From: an uncultured Robinsoniella sp.
Lineage (GTDB): Bacteria > Bacillota > Clostridia > Lachnospirales > Lachnospiraceae
Reading direction: 5' to 3'
Assembly (NCBI GenBank): GCA_900540475.1
Contig: UQGG01000034.1
Location: forward strand, 21,070-85,069
Length of the DNA: 64,000 nucleotides
A program made the translations under genes and the position numbers. The notes under the pieces were generated by a model, which did not search any database, was not told where the DNA came from, and worked only from the letters and a program-made list of their open reading frames with translations. This document shows, one piece after another, positions 16,809 through 26,082 of the stretch (its first letter is position 1; each line of letters starts with the position of its first letter).

Positions 16809-18041
16809 ATGGCAGCAAATGTATTCGATATTTTAAAAGAAAGAGGATTTATCGAACAAACAACACATGAGGAAGAAATACGCGAATTATTAGGTAAGGA
16901 GTCTGTTACATTTTATATTGGTTTTGATGCTACGGCAGACAGCCTTACGGCAGGACATTTCCTCACCGTTATGGCTATGATGCATATGCAGCAGGCAGGA
17001 CACAGACCAATTGCTCTTTTAGGCGGCGGAACTACAATGATCGGAGATCCATCCGGAAAATCCGATATGCGTTCTATGATGACCATGGAAACCATTCAGT
17101 ACAATGCCCAGAGATTTAAAGAGCAGTTATCCAGATTTATTGATTTTGACAATGATAAAGCAATTATTGCCAATAATGCTGACTGGCTGTTAGATTTAAA
17201 TTATGTAGATTTCTTAAGAGAAGTCGGCGTTCATTTTTCTGTAAATAAAATGCTGACTGCAGACTGTTACAAACAGAGAATGGAGAAAGGACTTACCTTC
17301 TTTGAATTTAACTACATGTTAATGCAGTCCTATGATTTCTGGAAATTAAATAAAAAGTATGATTGTAAAATGGAATTGGGCGGCAATGACCAGTGGTCTA
17401 ATATTATCGGCGGCGTGGAACTGATCCGCAGAAAAGAACAAAAGCCTGCATTTGGTCTGACATTCAAACTTCTGACGACAAGCGAAGGAATTAAAATGGG
17501 TAAAACCATGAAGGGAGCCGTATGGCTGGATCCGGAAAAGACTTCTCCATACGAGTTCTACCAGTACTGGAGAAACATTGAAGACGTAAAAGTTGAGGAA
17601 TGCCTTGGACTTTTAACCTTCCTTCCAATGGATGAAGTACGCAGGCTGGGAGCACTGGAAGGTGCCCAGATCAACCATGCGAAAGATGTGCTGGCATTTG
17701 AAATAACCAAGATTGTACACGGAGAAGAGGAAGCGAAAAAAGCACAGGATGCTGCACGTGCATTATTCGCGGACGGAGGCAAGTCTAAGGACATGCCAAC
17801 AACTGTTTACAAGAAAGCAGAACTGGATGAAGGCAAAGATCTCATTACACTTCTGGTTGAGACCAAACTGGCTGCGTCCCGTTCGGAAGGAAGACGAATT
17901 ATTCTTCAGGGCGGCGTCAGCGTTAACGATGTAAAGGTAACGGAAATTGACCGTAAGTTTACTTCAGCTGACCTGGATGCAGATGGTGTTTTACTGATTA
18001 AAAAAGGGAAAAAAGGGTATCATCAAATTAAGGTGGATTAG
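16809..18041 (+). CDS. tyrS: Tyrosyl-tRNA synthetase
   Basis: 410 residues from the third of three consecutive in-frame ATG codons (16803, 16806, 16809); AGGAGG at 16797-16802 best suits 16809. It charges tRNA-Tyr. Class I features are the FYIGFDATADSLTAGHFLT segment (HIGH-like box), GGGTTMIGDPSGKSDMR, the E-L-G-G-N-D-Q-W-S-N-I tyrosine-site strand and KMGKT (KMSKS-like). The C-terminal S4-like RNA-binding domain is about the last 65 residues. Control by the T-box immediately upstream confirms the specificity. Confidence 0.98.
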   Translation: MAANVFDILKERGFIEQTTHEEEIRELLGKESVTFYIGFDATADSLTAGHFLTVMAMMHMQQAGHRPIALLGGGTTMIGDPSGKSDMRSMMTMETIQYNAQRFKEQLSRFIDFDNDKAIIANNADWLLDLNYVDFLREVGVHFSVNKMLTADCYKQRMEKGLTFFEFNYMLMQSYDFWKLNKKYDCKMELGGNDQWSNIIGGVELIRRKEQKPAFGLTFKLLTTSEGIKMGKTMKGAVWLDPEKTSPYEFYQYWRNIEDVKVEECLGLLTFLPMDEVRRLGALEGAQINHAKDVLAFEITKIVHGEEEAKKAQDAARALFADGGKSKDMPTTVYKKAELDEGKDLITLLVETKLAASRSEGRRIILQGGVSVNDVKVTEIDRKFTSADLDADGVLLIKKGKKGYHQIKVD

Positions 18042-18114
18042 AGCCGTACAGAAAGTAATTTTCAAGTACGCGGGGCTCTCTGGCCGGATTGCAGCTAAAA
18101 AAGCTGCTTCCGGC
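18040..18114 (+). other. Structured intergenic region after tyrS
   Basis: Two stems follow the tyrS stop. The first has GAGCC and GTAC pairing with GTAC and GGCTC. The second (18083-18114) has GCCGGA/TCCGGC over GCAGC/GCTGC with a TAAAAAA loop. Neither is followed by a T run, so this is not a standard terminator. Confidence 0.5.
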
Positions 18115-18150
18115 GGGAGTCTGTGAGCCACAATTTATGGAGGTAGCTAA

Positions 18151-18279
18151 ATGGAATTTTGGGTAGTGTTTGTACAAACTGTAGTGAAGATGGTTTTAGT
18201 AGCAGCAGTGGCATTCGGGGGAATAAGATTTGGCAAGTTTCTGCGTGACCGTAAGGACGCGAAAGAGGCGGCAGAGTAA
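18151..18279 (+). CDS. Small single-pass membrane protein upstream of alaS
   Basis: 42 residues, ATG 18151 to TAA 18277-18279, after TATGGAGGTAG (18137-18147). Residues about 4-28 form one hydrophobic helix (FVQTVVKMVLVAAVAFGG), followed by a strongly charged tail (LRDRKDAKEAAE). The good ribosome binding site and the clear membrane helix with positive residues on one side suggest a real gene. Its position between tyrS and alaS matches small conserved membrane proteins I recall in Lachnospiraceae. Function unknown. Confidence 0.7.
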   Translation: MEFWVVFVQTVVKMVLVAAVAFGGIRFGKFLRDRKDAKEAAE

Positions 18280-18292
18280 ATGACTTATCTAA

Positions 18293-18327
18293 GAGCGTGT
18301 TTGAAAAATGAATTCTAAAACACGCTC
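18293..18327 (+). repeat. Dispersed stem-loop repeat, family 2, copy before alaS
   Basis: GAGCGTGTTT (18293-18302) pairs with AAACACGCTC (18318-18327), a 10-bp perfect stem around 15 bases. Related elements are at 23073, 26823, 27486 and 52873. It is not followed by T residues. AGGAGG comes 3 bases later, but the alaS start is further on. Confidence 0.7.
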
Positions 18328-18373
18328 CAGGAGGTCTGACGAAACAACGAAGGATAATCAGGAGGATAGATTT

Positions 18374-21013
18374 GTGAAGAAATACGGTGTAAATGAACTG
18401 CGTAAAATGTTCCTGGACTATTTTGAAAGTAAGGGACATTTAGCAATGAAGAGCTTTTCTCTGGTTCCGCATAATGATAAAAGCTTATTATTGATCAATT
18501 CGGGAATGGCTCCATTAAAGCCATATTTTACAGGTGCGGAGATTCCGCCGAGGAAAAGAGTGACTACCTGTCAGAAATGTATCCGTACAGGTGATATTGA
18601 AAATGTAGGTAAAACAGCACGACATGGTACGTTCTTTGAAATGCTTGGAAACTTCTCGTTTGGTGATTATTTTAAGCATGAGGCGATTACCTGGTCATGG
18701 GAGTTCCTGACAAAAGTAGTAGGGCTGGATGAGAACAGATTATATCCTTCTGTTTATCAGGACGATGAAGAAGCATTTGAGATCTGGAATAAAGAAATCG
18801 GGATTGCTCCGGAACGGATTTTCCGTTTTGGAAAGGCTGACAATTATTGGGAGCATGGCGCAGGTCCCTGTGGTCCCTGTTCAGAGATTTATTACGACCG
18901 TGGTGAAAAATACGGATGTAACAGCCCGGACTGTACCGTAGGCTGTGAATGCGACCGCTATATGGAAGTATGGAACAACGTATTTACCCAGTTTGAAAAT
19001 GACGGGGAAGGCCATTACGAAGAGCTGCAGCAGAAGAATATCGATACCGGAATGGGACTGGAAAGACTGGCTGTAGTGGTACAGGATGTGGATTCCATTT
19101 TTGATGTAGATACGATTGCAACCCTTCGCAACAAAGTATGTGAACTGGCTCATGTGAAATACAGAGAAAGCGAAGAAACAGATGTATCCATCCGTTTGAT
19201 TACAGACCATATCCGTTCTGCAACCTTTATGATTTCTGACGGAATTATGCCTACAAACGAAGGCAGAGGGTATGTACTGCGCCGTCTGATCCGCCGTGGT
19301 GCCCGTCATGGACGTTTACTGGGAATCAAGGGTAAATTCCTGGCTGATTTAAGTGCAACGGTTATTGCAGAGTCTAAAGATGGATATCCGGAACTGGATG
19401 AAAAGAAAGACTTTATCTTCAAAGTCCTGACACAGGAAGAAGATAAATTTAATAAAACAATTGACCAGGGACTTACGATTCTTGCAGGAATGCAGGAAGA
19501 TATGGAAAAAGCAGGAGAGAAGACTCTGTCGGGCGTAAATGCATTTACCCTGTATGATACTTATGGATTCCCGCTGGATCTGACAAAAGAGATTCTGGAA
19601 GAAAAGGGCTATTCCATAGATGAAGCAGGATTTAAATCGGAGATGGAAGAGCAGAGAAAGAAAGCCCGTGCGGCTCGTGAAGTAACCAATTACATGGGGG
19701 CGGACGCTACGGTTTATGATGAAATTGATCCGTCTGTGACTACGGAATTTGTAGGATATGATAACTTAAGTGTGTCCTCTAAGATTACGGTACTTACAAC
19801 AGATAAAGAAATTGTGGAAGGTATTTCAGACGGGGAAGTGGGAACAATATTTGTAGAGCAGACTCCGTTCTATGCTACCATGGGTGGACAGGAAGGCGAT
19901 AAAGGTATTATTAAGACTGCAGATGCAGAATTTGCTGTAGAAGATACCATCAAGCTGCTGGGCGGTAAGGTTGGACATGTAGGTAAAGTAATAAAAGGCA
20001 TGTTTAAAGTGAATGATACCGTTACTCTGGAAGTGAGTGCCAAGACAAGAACAAATACCTGTAAAAACCACAGTGCAACCCACTTACTGCAAAAAGCTTT
20101 AAAGACAGTCTTGGGAACCCATGTAGAACAGAAGGGCTCGCTTGTAACTCCGGACCGCCTGAGGTTTGACTTTGCACACTTTGCACCTATGACAGAAGAA
20201 GAGATTGCAAAGACGGAAGCACTTGTAAATGAAGAAATTCAGGCAGCACTTCCGGTAGTGACGAAAGTTATGAACGTGGAAGAAGCGAAAAAGAGCGGTG
20301 CTATGGCATTGTTTGGTGAAAAATATGCAGATGATGTACGAGTTGTATCCATGGGGGAATTCTCAAAAGAATTATGTGGTGGTACCCATGTGACAAATAC
20401 CGGCATTATCACTACTTTCAAAATTGTATCGGAATCAGGAATTGCAGCAGGTGTCCGCCGTATAGAGGCTCTGACCGGTGACGGCGTATTTGCTTATTAC
20501 AAAGAGATGGAAGAGGAATTGCAAAAAGCTGCAAAACTGGTAAAAGCAACTCCCGCTACTCTGTTAGAGAAACTGAACCATATGACTGCAGAAGCAAAAG
20601 CAATGCAGAGTGAAATCGATTCGCTGAAGAGTAAGCTCGCTAAAGATGCACTTGGAGACGTTATGGATCAGGTAGTAGAAGTGAAGGGTGTAAAACTTCT
20701 GGCTGCGAAACTGGCAGATGTGGATATGAACGGACTTCGCGACCTTGGTGACCAGCTGAAAGATAAACTGGGAGAGGGTGTGATTGTTCTGACATCCGTA
20801 ACCGACGGTAAAGTAAGTCTTCTTGCAATGGCAACTGATGCAGCAATGAAACAGGGCGCCCATGCAGGTAATCTAATTAAAGGAATTGCAGCTCTTGTCG
20901 GCGGTGGCGGCGGCGGTCGTCCGAACATGGCACAGGCAGGCGGAAAGAACCCGGCTGGTGTGGATGATGCGATTGCTAAGGCAAAAGAAGTGCTGGAGAG
21001 TCAGATTCAGTAA
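18374..21013 (+). CDS. alaS: Alanyl-tRNA synthetase
   Basis: 879 residues from GTG 18374, seven bases after AGGAGGA at 18360-18366. The in-frame ATG at 18308 lies inside the family 2 stem-loop and lacks a ribosome binding site. It charges tRNA-Ala and edits mischarged Ser and Gly. Class II catalytic core at about 1-245 (starting G-V-N-E-L-R-K-M-F-L, with R-H-G-T-F-F-E-M-L-G-N-F-S-F-G-D-Y-F). The editing domain has HSATHLL and ELCGGTH, which hold the zinc-binding residues. The C-Ala domain ends with a glycine-rich VGGGGGGRPNMAQAGG. Length is normal. Confidence 0.97.
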   Translation: MKKYGVNELRKMFLDYFESKGHLAMKSFSLVPHNDKSLLLINSGMAPLKPYFTGAEIPPRKRVTTCQKCIRTGDIENVGKTARHGTFFEMLGNFSFGDYFKHEAITWSWEFLTKVVGLDENRLYPSVYQDDEEAFEIWNKEIGIAPERIFRFGKADNYWEHGAGPCGPCSEIYYDRGEKYGCNSPDCTVGCECDRYMEVWNNVFTQFENDGEGHYEELQQKNIDTGMGLERLAVVVQDVDSIFDVDTIATLRNKVCELAHVKYRESEETDVSIRLITDHIRSATFMISDGIMPTNEGRGYVLRRLIRRGARHGRLLGIKGKFLADLSATVIAESKDGYPELDEKKDFIFKVLTQEEDKFNKTIDQGLTILAGMQEDMEKAGEKTLSGVNAFTLYDTYGFPLDLTKEILEEKGYSIDEAGFKSEMEEQRKKARAAREVTNYMGADATVYDEIDPSVTTEFVGYDNLSVSSKITVLTTDKEIVEGISDGEVGTIFVEQTPFYATMGGQEGDKGIIKTADAEFAVEDTIKLLGGKVGHVGKVIKGMFKVNDTVTLEVSAKTRTNTCKNHSATHLLQKALKTVLGTHVEQKGSLVTPDRLRFDFAHFAPMTEEEIAKTEALVNEEIQAALPVVTKVMNVEEAKKSGAMALFGEKYADDVRVVSMGEFSKELCGGTHVTNTGIITTFKIVSESGIAAGVRRIEALTGDGVFAYYKEMEEELQKAAKLVKATPATLLEKLNHMTAEAKAMQSEIDSLKSKLAKDALGDVMDQVVEVKGVKLLAAKLADVDMNGLRDLGDQLKDKLGEGVIVLTSVTDGKVSLLAMATDAAMKQGAHAGNLIKGIAALVGGGGGGRPNMAQAGGKNPAGVDDAIAKAKEVLESQIQ

Positions 21014-21031
21014 AAAAAATTACAAAATTAG

Positions 21032-21059
21032 TTGACGTATGTAAAAAATATGATATAAT
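21032..21059 (+). promoter_or_regulatory. rpsU promoter
   Basis: TTGACG at 21032-21037, 16-bp spacer, TATAAT at 21054-21059, about 78 bp before rpsU. Confidence 0.75.
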
Positions 21060-21137
21060 AACTATTAGTGCAATAAAAATACCCGTACAGTTGTATTATG
21101 CACAATCTACAACTGGAGGGAGGTTAGGTGTGAGACT

Positions 21138-21314
21138 ATGTCGAATGTAATCGTAAAAGAGAATGAGACTTTAGATAGCGCTTTACGTCGTTTTAAAAGA
21201 AACTGCGCTAAAGCTGGTATCCAGCAGGAAATTCGTAAAAGAGAACATTACGAAAAACCAAGCGTAAGACGTAAGAAAAAATCTGAAGCTGCTCGTAAAC
21301 GTAAATTTAATTAA
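21138..21314 (+). CDS. rpsU: 30S ribosomal protein S21
   Basis: 58 residues, ATG 21138 to TAA 21312-21314. The sequence begins with SNVIVKENETLDSALRRFKR and ends in the lysine/arginine-rich tail of S21, which helps mRNA binding near the 3' end of 16S rRNA. The purine-rich GGAGGGAGG site ends about 13 bases before the ATG, further than usual. The gene has its own promoter and a strong terminator. Confidence 0.96.
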   Translation: MSNVIVKENETLDSALRRFKRNCAKAGIQQEIRKREHYEKPSVRRKKKSEAARKRKFN

Positions 21315-21325
21315 TTTGTGCAGTT

Positions 21326-21367
21326 AAAATCCTTGGCCATAGTTTATATTATGGTCAAGGATTTTTT
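21326..21367 (+). terminator. Terminator after rpsU
   Basis: AAAATCCTTGGCCATAG pairs with TTATGGTCAAGGATTTTTT: a long stem with a run of T. Confidence 0.9.
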
Positions 21368-21379
21368 AAAGGGAAAATT

Positions 21380-21424
21380 GTGAAAGAATAGCGGGACCAG
21401 CTTGCGCTGTTCAGGGGAATAATT
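21380..21424 (+). repeat. Dispersed intergenic repeat, family 1, copy B (before cls)
   Basis: A shortened copy: GTGAAAGA joins directly to ATAGCG...CTTGCGCTGTTCAGGGGAATAA. The first stem and linker of the full repeat are missing, while the second stem and the AGGGGAATAA end, which serves as the cls ribosome binding site, are kept. Confidence 0.75.
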
Positions 21425-22960
21425 ATGAAAAAAATACTAAAGCTTGTTTTCAGCAGGCTATTCTATGTTGGTGTAGCGATTGTCTTTCAAGTCTTCTGGA
21501 TTGTAGTTATGGCATATCGTCTGGAGCGGATGTTCCCGGTGATGTCTGTATTTGTGACCATAGCCTGTATCGCAGCAGTGCTGTGGATTGTTAATAAACG
21601 AATGAATCCGTCTTATAAACTGGCGTGGACCATGCTGATTTTGTCGGTTCCTATTTTTGGGGCCGTTATTTATCTGATATTTGGGAAGTCCAGGCTGGCA
21701 AGCGAAACTCAGAAAAAATTTGATGAAGAAGCAAAAAAAACAGATGTTGTCCTTCAGGAGGACAGACAGGCAAGGGAAAATTTAAATGAGCTGGATTACC
21801 ATATGGATAACCAGTCCAGATATATCCGGGACTACGCCGGATTTCCGGTGTATCAAAACACAGAGACGGAGTATTTCCCAATTGGAGAAGAATTATATAA
21901 AAGCCTGATACAGGAACTGGAGAAAGCAAAACATTTTATCTTTATGGAATACTTTATCATTGATAAAGGTATGATGTGGGAGTCCGTACTGGAAATTCTG
22001 GTGAGAAAAGTAGCGGAAGGAGTAGATGTCCGGCTGATTTATGATGATATGGGATGTGTTAATACGCTGCCGGCACAATTTTACAAAGAGCTTCAGGCAA
22101 AAGGAATTAAATGTGCTGCGTTCAATCCTTTCCGCCCCATTGTATCCGTAATTCTCAATAACCGTGACCACAGGAAAATTACGGTCATAGACGGGCACAC
22201 CAGCTTTACTGGGGGAATTAACCTGGCGGATGAGTATATAAACCGCAAGAAACGTTTTGGACACTGGAAAGATACCGGTGTTATGTTAAAAGGGGAAGCG
22301 GTCCGGAATTTTACAGTAATGTTCATTCAGATGTGGAATGTTATTACCGGCATGGAAGATAAATTAGAAAATTATATGCCTCACGTTTATCATAAAGAAA
22401 CTTTTCGGGGAGAAGGCTTTGTTCAGCCTTACGCAGATACCCCGTTGGATAATGAAATCGTGGGAGAAAATGTTTACATAAATGCGATAACAAAGGCGAA
22501 GAGATATGTCTATATTTTTACTCCATATCTGATTATTGATAATGAAATGATGACAGCATTGTGCCTGGCGGCAAAAAACGGTGTGGATGTAAGGATCGTT
22601 ACACCGGGAATACCGGATAAAAAGATGGTATTCTTATTGACTCAGTCCTATTATGCGCAGCTTTTGGAAGCTGGTGTGAAGATCTATGAATACCAGCCTG
22701 GATTTATCCATGCCAAATCCTTTGTCTGCGATGACGAACTGGCAATTGTGGGTACCATTAATATGGACTACAGAAGCCTGTATCTGCATTTTGAATGCGC
22801 GGTATGGATGTACCGGACAAAAGCTGTGATGCAGTTAAAGAAAGATGTTTTTGAAACCATAGAGGTAAGCACCAGGATAACGGAGGAATTTTGCAGAGAG
22901 CGTAATATTTTAATCCGAGGTGTACAGAACTTACTCCGTTTATTTGCTCCATTATTATAA
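21425..22960 (+). CDS. cls: Cardiolipin synthase
   Basis: 511 residues. Two N-terminal membrane helices (about 10-30 and 38-58) lead into two phospholipase D domains. The HKD motifs are H-R-K-I-T-V-I-D near 242 and H-A-K-S-F-V-C-D-D near 429, the pair that transfers a phosphatidyl group between phosphatidylglycerols. The linker near 60-110 is charged, as in the family. ATG 21425 uses the ribosome binding site at the end of repeat copy B. Alone in its transcription unit as far as I can see. Confidence 0.93.
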   Translation: MKKILKLVFSRLFYVGVAIVFQVFWIVVMAYRLERMFPVMSVFVTIACIAAVLWIVNKRMNPSYKLAWTMLILSVPIFGAVIYLIFGKSRLASETQKKFDEEAKKTDVVLQEDRQARENLNELDYHMDNQSRYIRDYAGFPVYQNTETEYFPIGEELYKSLIQELEKAKHFIFMEYFIIDKGMMWESVLEILVRKVAEGVDVRLIYDDMGCVNTLPAQFYKELQAKGIKCAAFNPFRPIVSVILNNRDHRKITVIDGHTSFTGGINLADEYINRKKRFGHWKDTGVMLKGEAVRNFTVMFIQMWNVITGMEDKLENYMPHVYHKETFRGEGFVQPYADTPLDNEIVGENVYINAITKAKRYVYIFTPYLIIDNEMMTALCLAAKNGVDVRIVTPGIPDKKMVFLLTQSYYAQLLEAGVKIYEYQPGFIHAKSFVCDDELAIVGTINMDYRSLYLHFECAVWMYRTKAVMQLKKDVFETIEVSTRITEEFCRERNILIRGVQNLLRLFAPLL

Positions 22961-23072
22961 AAATTTTATATTATTAATTTTTTTTTAAGTTTCTCTAAGT
23001 TTTCCTGAAGTGTATAGTATATTTAAAAAAAGTATGGTAAGATAAGTGCTAATTAGAGTATATACAGATTCT

Positions 23073-23115
23073 AGAGCGTATTTGGACAAGCTAATGAAAG
23101 TTGTCTGAATTATGA
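23073..23115 (+). repeat. Possible degenerate family 2 stem-loop repeat
   Basis: TAGAGCGTATTTGGACAAG resembles the left half of family 2. The right half is lost, but GGACAA and TTGTCT can pair across 13 bases. Weak. Confidence 0.35.
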
Positions 23116-23142
23116 AAAAGATGAGCAAAGGGGAGTGAATAT

Positions 23143-23733
23143 ATGCCTTGGAATTTTCCGGTTATCGGAACAGACATTTATCATATCGTACAGTGGTTTT
23201 TTATATATAGCATTTTAGGCTGGGTGGTAGAATCCATTTATATGTCATTTTGTGAAAAGAGATGGGTAAACCGTGGATTTATATTTGGTCCGATCTGTCC
23301 GATTTATGGTTTTGGTGCTGTGGCTGCTTATTTTATATTAGAGCCGTTAGCAGGTAATTACGCAGTACTGTTTATTGCAGGAAGCCTTCTGGCTACTGGC
23401 TGGGAATGGTTCGTAGCAAAGGTAATGTTACATATCTTTGGTGAAGTATGGTGGGATTACTCGAATAAACCATTTAACTATAAAGGAATCTTATGCCTGG
23501 AAAGTTCTATAGCCTGGGGCTTTTACACCATTATATTATTTACCTTCTTACATAAGGGAGTGATGATGATGGCGGACAGCTACAGTTATAAAATAGGCTG
23601 TGTGGCAGCAGGAATCTTAATGGTTTACTACATGATTGATTTTACGATTCATCTGTGTAAAGCTAAGTTTCCATCGGTGCCAAGACGTGCCAGAGCATTT
23701 CGGGACAGCCTTGTAAACTTTTATAGGGGCTGA
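23143..23733 (+). CDS. PF06541-type membrane protein (putative ABC-transporter type IV family)
   Basis: 196 residues with about five membrane helices. Shared with the protein at 45667 are the opening D-I-Y-H-I, the W-V-V-E-S-I-Y strand, the N-R-G-F-x-x-G-P-x-C-x-I-Y-G motif, W-W-D-Y-S-N-K-P-F-N-Y and S-S-I-A-W-G-F. These are hallmarks of the PF06541 family, common in Lachnospiraceae, for which a transporter role is only proposed. ATG 23143 follows AAAGGGGAG. No ATPase gene is adjacent, which argues against an ordinary ABC permease. Confidence 0.82.
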   Translation: MPWNFPVIGTDIYHIVQWFFIYSILGWVVESIYMSFCEKRWVNRGFIFGPICPIYGFGAVAAYFILEPLAGNYAVLFIAGSLLATGWEWFVAKVMLHIFGEVWWDYSNKPFNYKGILCLESSIAWGFYTIILFTFLHKGVMMMADSYSYKIGCVAAGILMVYYMIDFTIHLCKAKFPSVPRRARAFRDSLVNFYRG

Positions 23734-23892
23734 TATTTGGAAAAATGCGCTTTCAAAGGACAGAAGCAATTACTGTGAGCACCGGAAGGGCGTAAACAGT
23801 AACAGATTTTCAGAAAACTGAATAAAAGAAGCATAAACCGCTTTCAGATCGCTTATATTTAGGTATAGAATGATTTGGGAGCGGTTATTTTT

Positions 23893-25068
23893 ATGAAGAG
23901 ATGGTTGGCATTATTTATGGCTGTCATTCTGCTATTTCAAAATGTTACAGTTGTAAAAGCAGAAGAAGAGACAGCATCGGATGCTGCGGTGACGATTGAA
24001 GCGCCCTCCGCAGTATTAATGGAAGCTTCTACGGGAACGATACTCTATGAAAAAGATGCACATCAGAAATTAAACCCTGCAAGTGTTACGAAGATTATGA
24101 CATTGCTGCTGATTTTTGAGGCATTAGATGCAGGTAAGATTAAAATGGACGAGGAAGTGGTGACCAGTGCCCATGCAAAATCCATGGGGGGATCACAGGT
24201 TTATCTGGAAGAGGGCGAGAAGCAGACGGTGGAGACTTTGATAAAATGCATTGTAATTGCATCCGGAAATGATGCAGCCGTAACAATGGCTGAGAGAATT
24301 TCCGGCAGTGAGGAAGAATTTGTCCGTCAAATGAACCAAAGAGCAAAAGACCTGGGAATGAATGATACAAATTTCATTGATTGCTGCGGACTTACCGATT
24401 CACCGGATCATTATACTTCGGCATATGATGTGGCGGTGATGTCCAGGGAACTGGTTACTAATTATCCCAAGATCTACGATTATTCTACTATATGGATGGA
24501 AAATATCACCCACGTGACAAATAAAGGCTCTTCAGAATTTGGACTGACTAATACGAACAAACTTCTGCGCAGCTATGACGGATGCATGGGACTGAAAACA
24601 GGAAGCACCAGTACGGCAAAGTACTGTCTGTCAGCCACCGCAATACGAAATGATATCGAGCTGATCAGCGTAATTCTAAAGGCTCCGGATACGAAAACAA
24701 GGTTTAACAATGCAGCAACGCTTTTAAACTATGGATTTGGAAAGTGTGCCCTGTACATAGACAAGAATGATGATAAACTTCCGATGCTCACCGTAAAAAA
24801 AGGTGTAGAAGATCAGGCGGGCTGTACCTATGAAGGAGAATTCCGCTATCTGGATACAAAAGGACAGGATTTATCCAAGATAAGTAAGGAAGTAAAGATG
24901 GGTGAGGAGATTACAGCGCCTGTAAAAAAAGGTGATGTAGCCGGAAAGGCTGTTTATTCCATCAATGGAAAAGAGATTGGCAGTGTCAATATTTTATTTG
25001 ACCGGGATATTGAAGAAGCAGGATTTTTGGATTGTCTGAAAGAAGCCTGGGAAGAATATTGTTTCTAA
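23893..25068 (+). CDS. D-alanyl-D-alanine carboxypeptidase (S11, PBP5-like)
   Basis: 391 residues from ATG 23893 (a TTG at 23875 is the alternative). A signal peptide (MKRWLALFMAVILLFQNVTV then VKAEE) is followed by the penicillin-binding domain. Motifs are SVTK (S-x-x-K near 64), SGND (S-x-N near 123) and LKTGST (K-T-G near 237). The C-terminal beta domain (about 285-370) and a last hydrophobic/amphipathic helix that could sit on the membrane are typical. It removes the terminal D-Ala from stem peptides and so limits cross-linking. One of three such enzymes in the window. Confidence 0.93.
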   Translation: MKRWLALFMAVILLFQNVTVVKAEEETASDAAVTIEAPSAVLMEASTGTILYEKDAHQKLNPASVTKIMTLLLIFEALDAGKIKMDEEVVTSAHAKSMGGSQVYLEEGEKQTVETLIKCIVIASGNDAAVTMAERISGSEEEFVRQMNQRAKDLGMNDTNFIDCCGLTDSPDHYTSAYDVAVMSRELVTNYPKIYDYSTIWMENITHVTNKGSSEFGLTNTNKLLRSYDGCMGLKTGSTSTAKYCLSATAIRNDIELISVILKAPDTKTRFNNAATLLNYGFGKCALYIDKNDDKLPMLTVKKGVEDQAGCTYEGEFRYLDTKGQDLSKISKEVKMGEEITAPVKKGDVAGKAVYSINGKEIGSVNILFDRDIEEAGFLDCLKEAWEEYCF

Positions 25069-25090
25069 GAGATTGTCTGGATCAGGATAA

Positions 25091-25114
25091 GGAGCCTCGA
25101 AAGGGGCTCTTTTC
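25091..25114 (+). terminator. Terminator after the first full carboxypeptidase gene
   Basis: GAGCC pairs with GGCTC around TCGAAAGG and is followed by TTTTC. Short but well placed. Confidence 0.7.
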
Positions 25115-25192
25115 ATTTTAGGAAAATTATGATATACTTTTGAGAACGTCCGTATAGGAAGGTTTTTAGAAGAAGAATTATATGGAGAATCA

Positions 25193-25996
25193 ATGAAAAA
25201 ATTTAAAATAACAACGTATAAAATTAAAACGGAACAAAAAAATAATGCCCCCGGCAGGCCTGTGCGTGTAGTTGTGCTGGCGGATCTGCACTGTACGGTT
25301 TACGGTGAAAATAATAGCCGTCTGATACAGGCAGTTTATAAAATAAATCCGGATATGGTTATGGTTGTGGGCGATATGCTGGTTTCCAAGCCGGATAAGC
25401 CTACGGATATGGCATCCACGGTGTATCTTTTGAAAGCACTGGTCAAAAAGTATCCGGTCTATTACAGCAATGGAAACCATGAGTACCGCATGAAAATATA
25501 TCCCCAGATATACGGGGATGTCTATGAGCGTTTTCAAAAGGAGATCCGTTCCCTTGGGGTGGTTCTGCTGGAAAATGAAAGGTGTCTGTGCCAGGCTGCC
25601 GGTATGAAAATGATTATCCACGGATTTGAACTGGACAAACGTTTTTTTAAACGGTTTTCCAGAGAAAAGCTGAGTGTGGAGGAAATGTATCAGGCTCTTG
25701 GCAGACCGGATGAGAGAGGATATCATATTCTGCTGGCGCACAATCCGGTATTTTTTAAAACTTATGCAGGCTGGGGAGCAGATTTGACTTTATCGGGTCA
25801 TCTCCATGGGGGGATGATACGGCTGCCGTTTCTGGGTGGGGTCATCAGTCCTCAGGTACAGCTGTTTCCCAAGTATGATAAAGGGCTCTTTCATATAGGA
25901 AAGCACAAGTTAGTGGTGAGTGCCGGACTTGGAAGCCATTCTATTAAACTGCGGATTCTTAACCCAACGGAGCTGGTTGTTTTGGAATTGCAGTAA
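25193..25996 (+). CDS. Calcineurin-like metallophosphoesterase (YkuE-like)
   Basis: 267 residues. The metal-binding motifs of the superfamily are all present: VLADLHC (D-x-H) near 27, VVGDML (G-D) near 62, SNGNHEY (G-N-H-E) near 95, and the late AHNP near 183 and SGHLHGG (G-H-x-H) near 203. A basic N-terminus with little hydrophobicity suggests a cytoplasmic or loosely attached protein. Relatives act on nucleotide or lipid-linked phosphates, and the substrate cannot be told. ATG 25193 has only a weak GGAGAA-type site. Confidence 0.88.
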   Translation: MKKFKITTYKIKTEQKNNAPGRPVRVVVLADLHCTVYGENNSRLIQAVYKINPDMVMVVGDMLVSKPDKPTDMASTVYLLKALVKKYPVYYSNGNHEYRMKIYPQIYGDVYERFQKEIRSLGVVLLENERCLCQAAGMKMIIHGFELDKRFFKRFSREKLSVEEMYQALGRPDERGYHILLAHNPVFFKTYAGWGADLTLSGHLHGGMIRLPFLGGVISPQVQLFPKYDKGLFHIGKHKLVVSAGLGSHSIKLRILNPTELVVLELQ

Positions 25997-26082
25997 ATTA
26001 CTTGCAAATATTAAAAAAACTTAGTACAATAAAGAATATGCGTTTAACGCCAGACAATTCGTAAAAGAAGGCAGGAAATATT

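Noticed and set aside
18308..18373. Longer alaS start at ATG 18308
   Set aside because: It lies in the family 2 stem-loop with no ribosome binding site, while GTG 18374 is seven bases after AGGAGGA and begins at the normal AlaS N-terminus.
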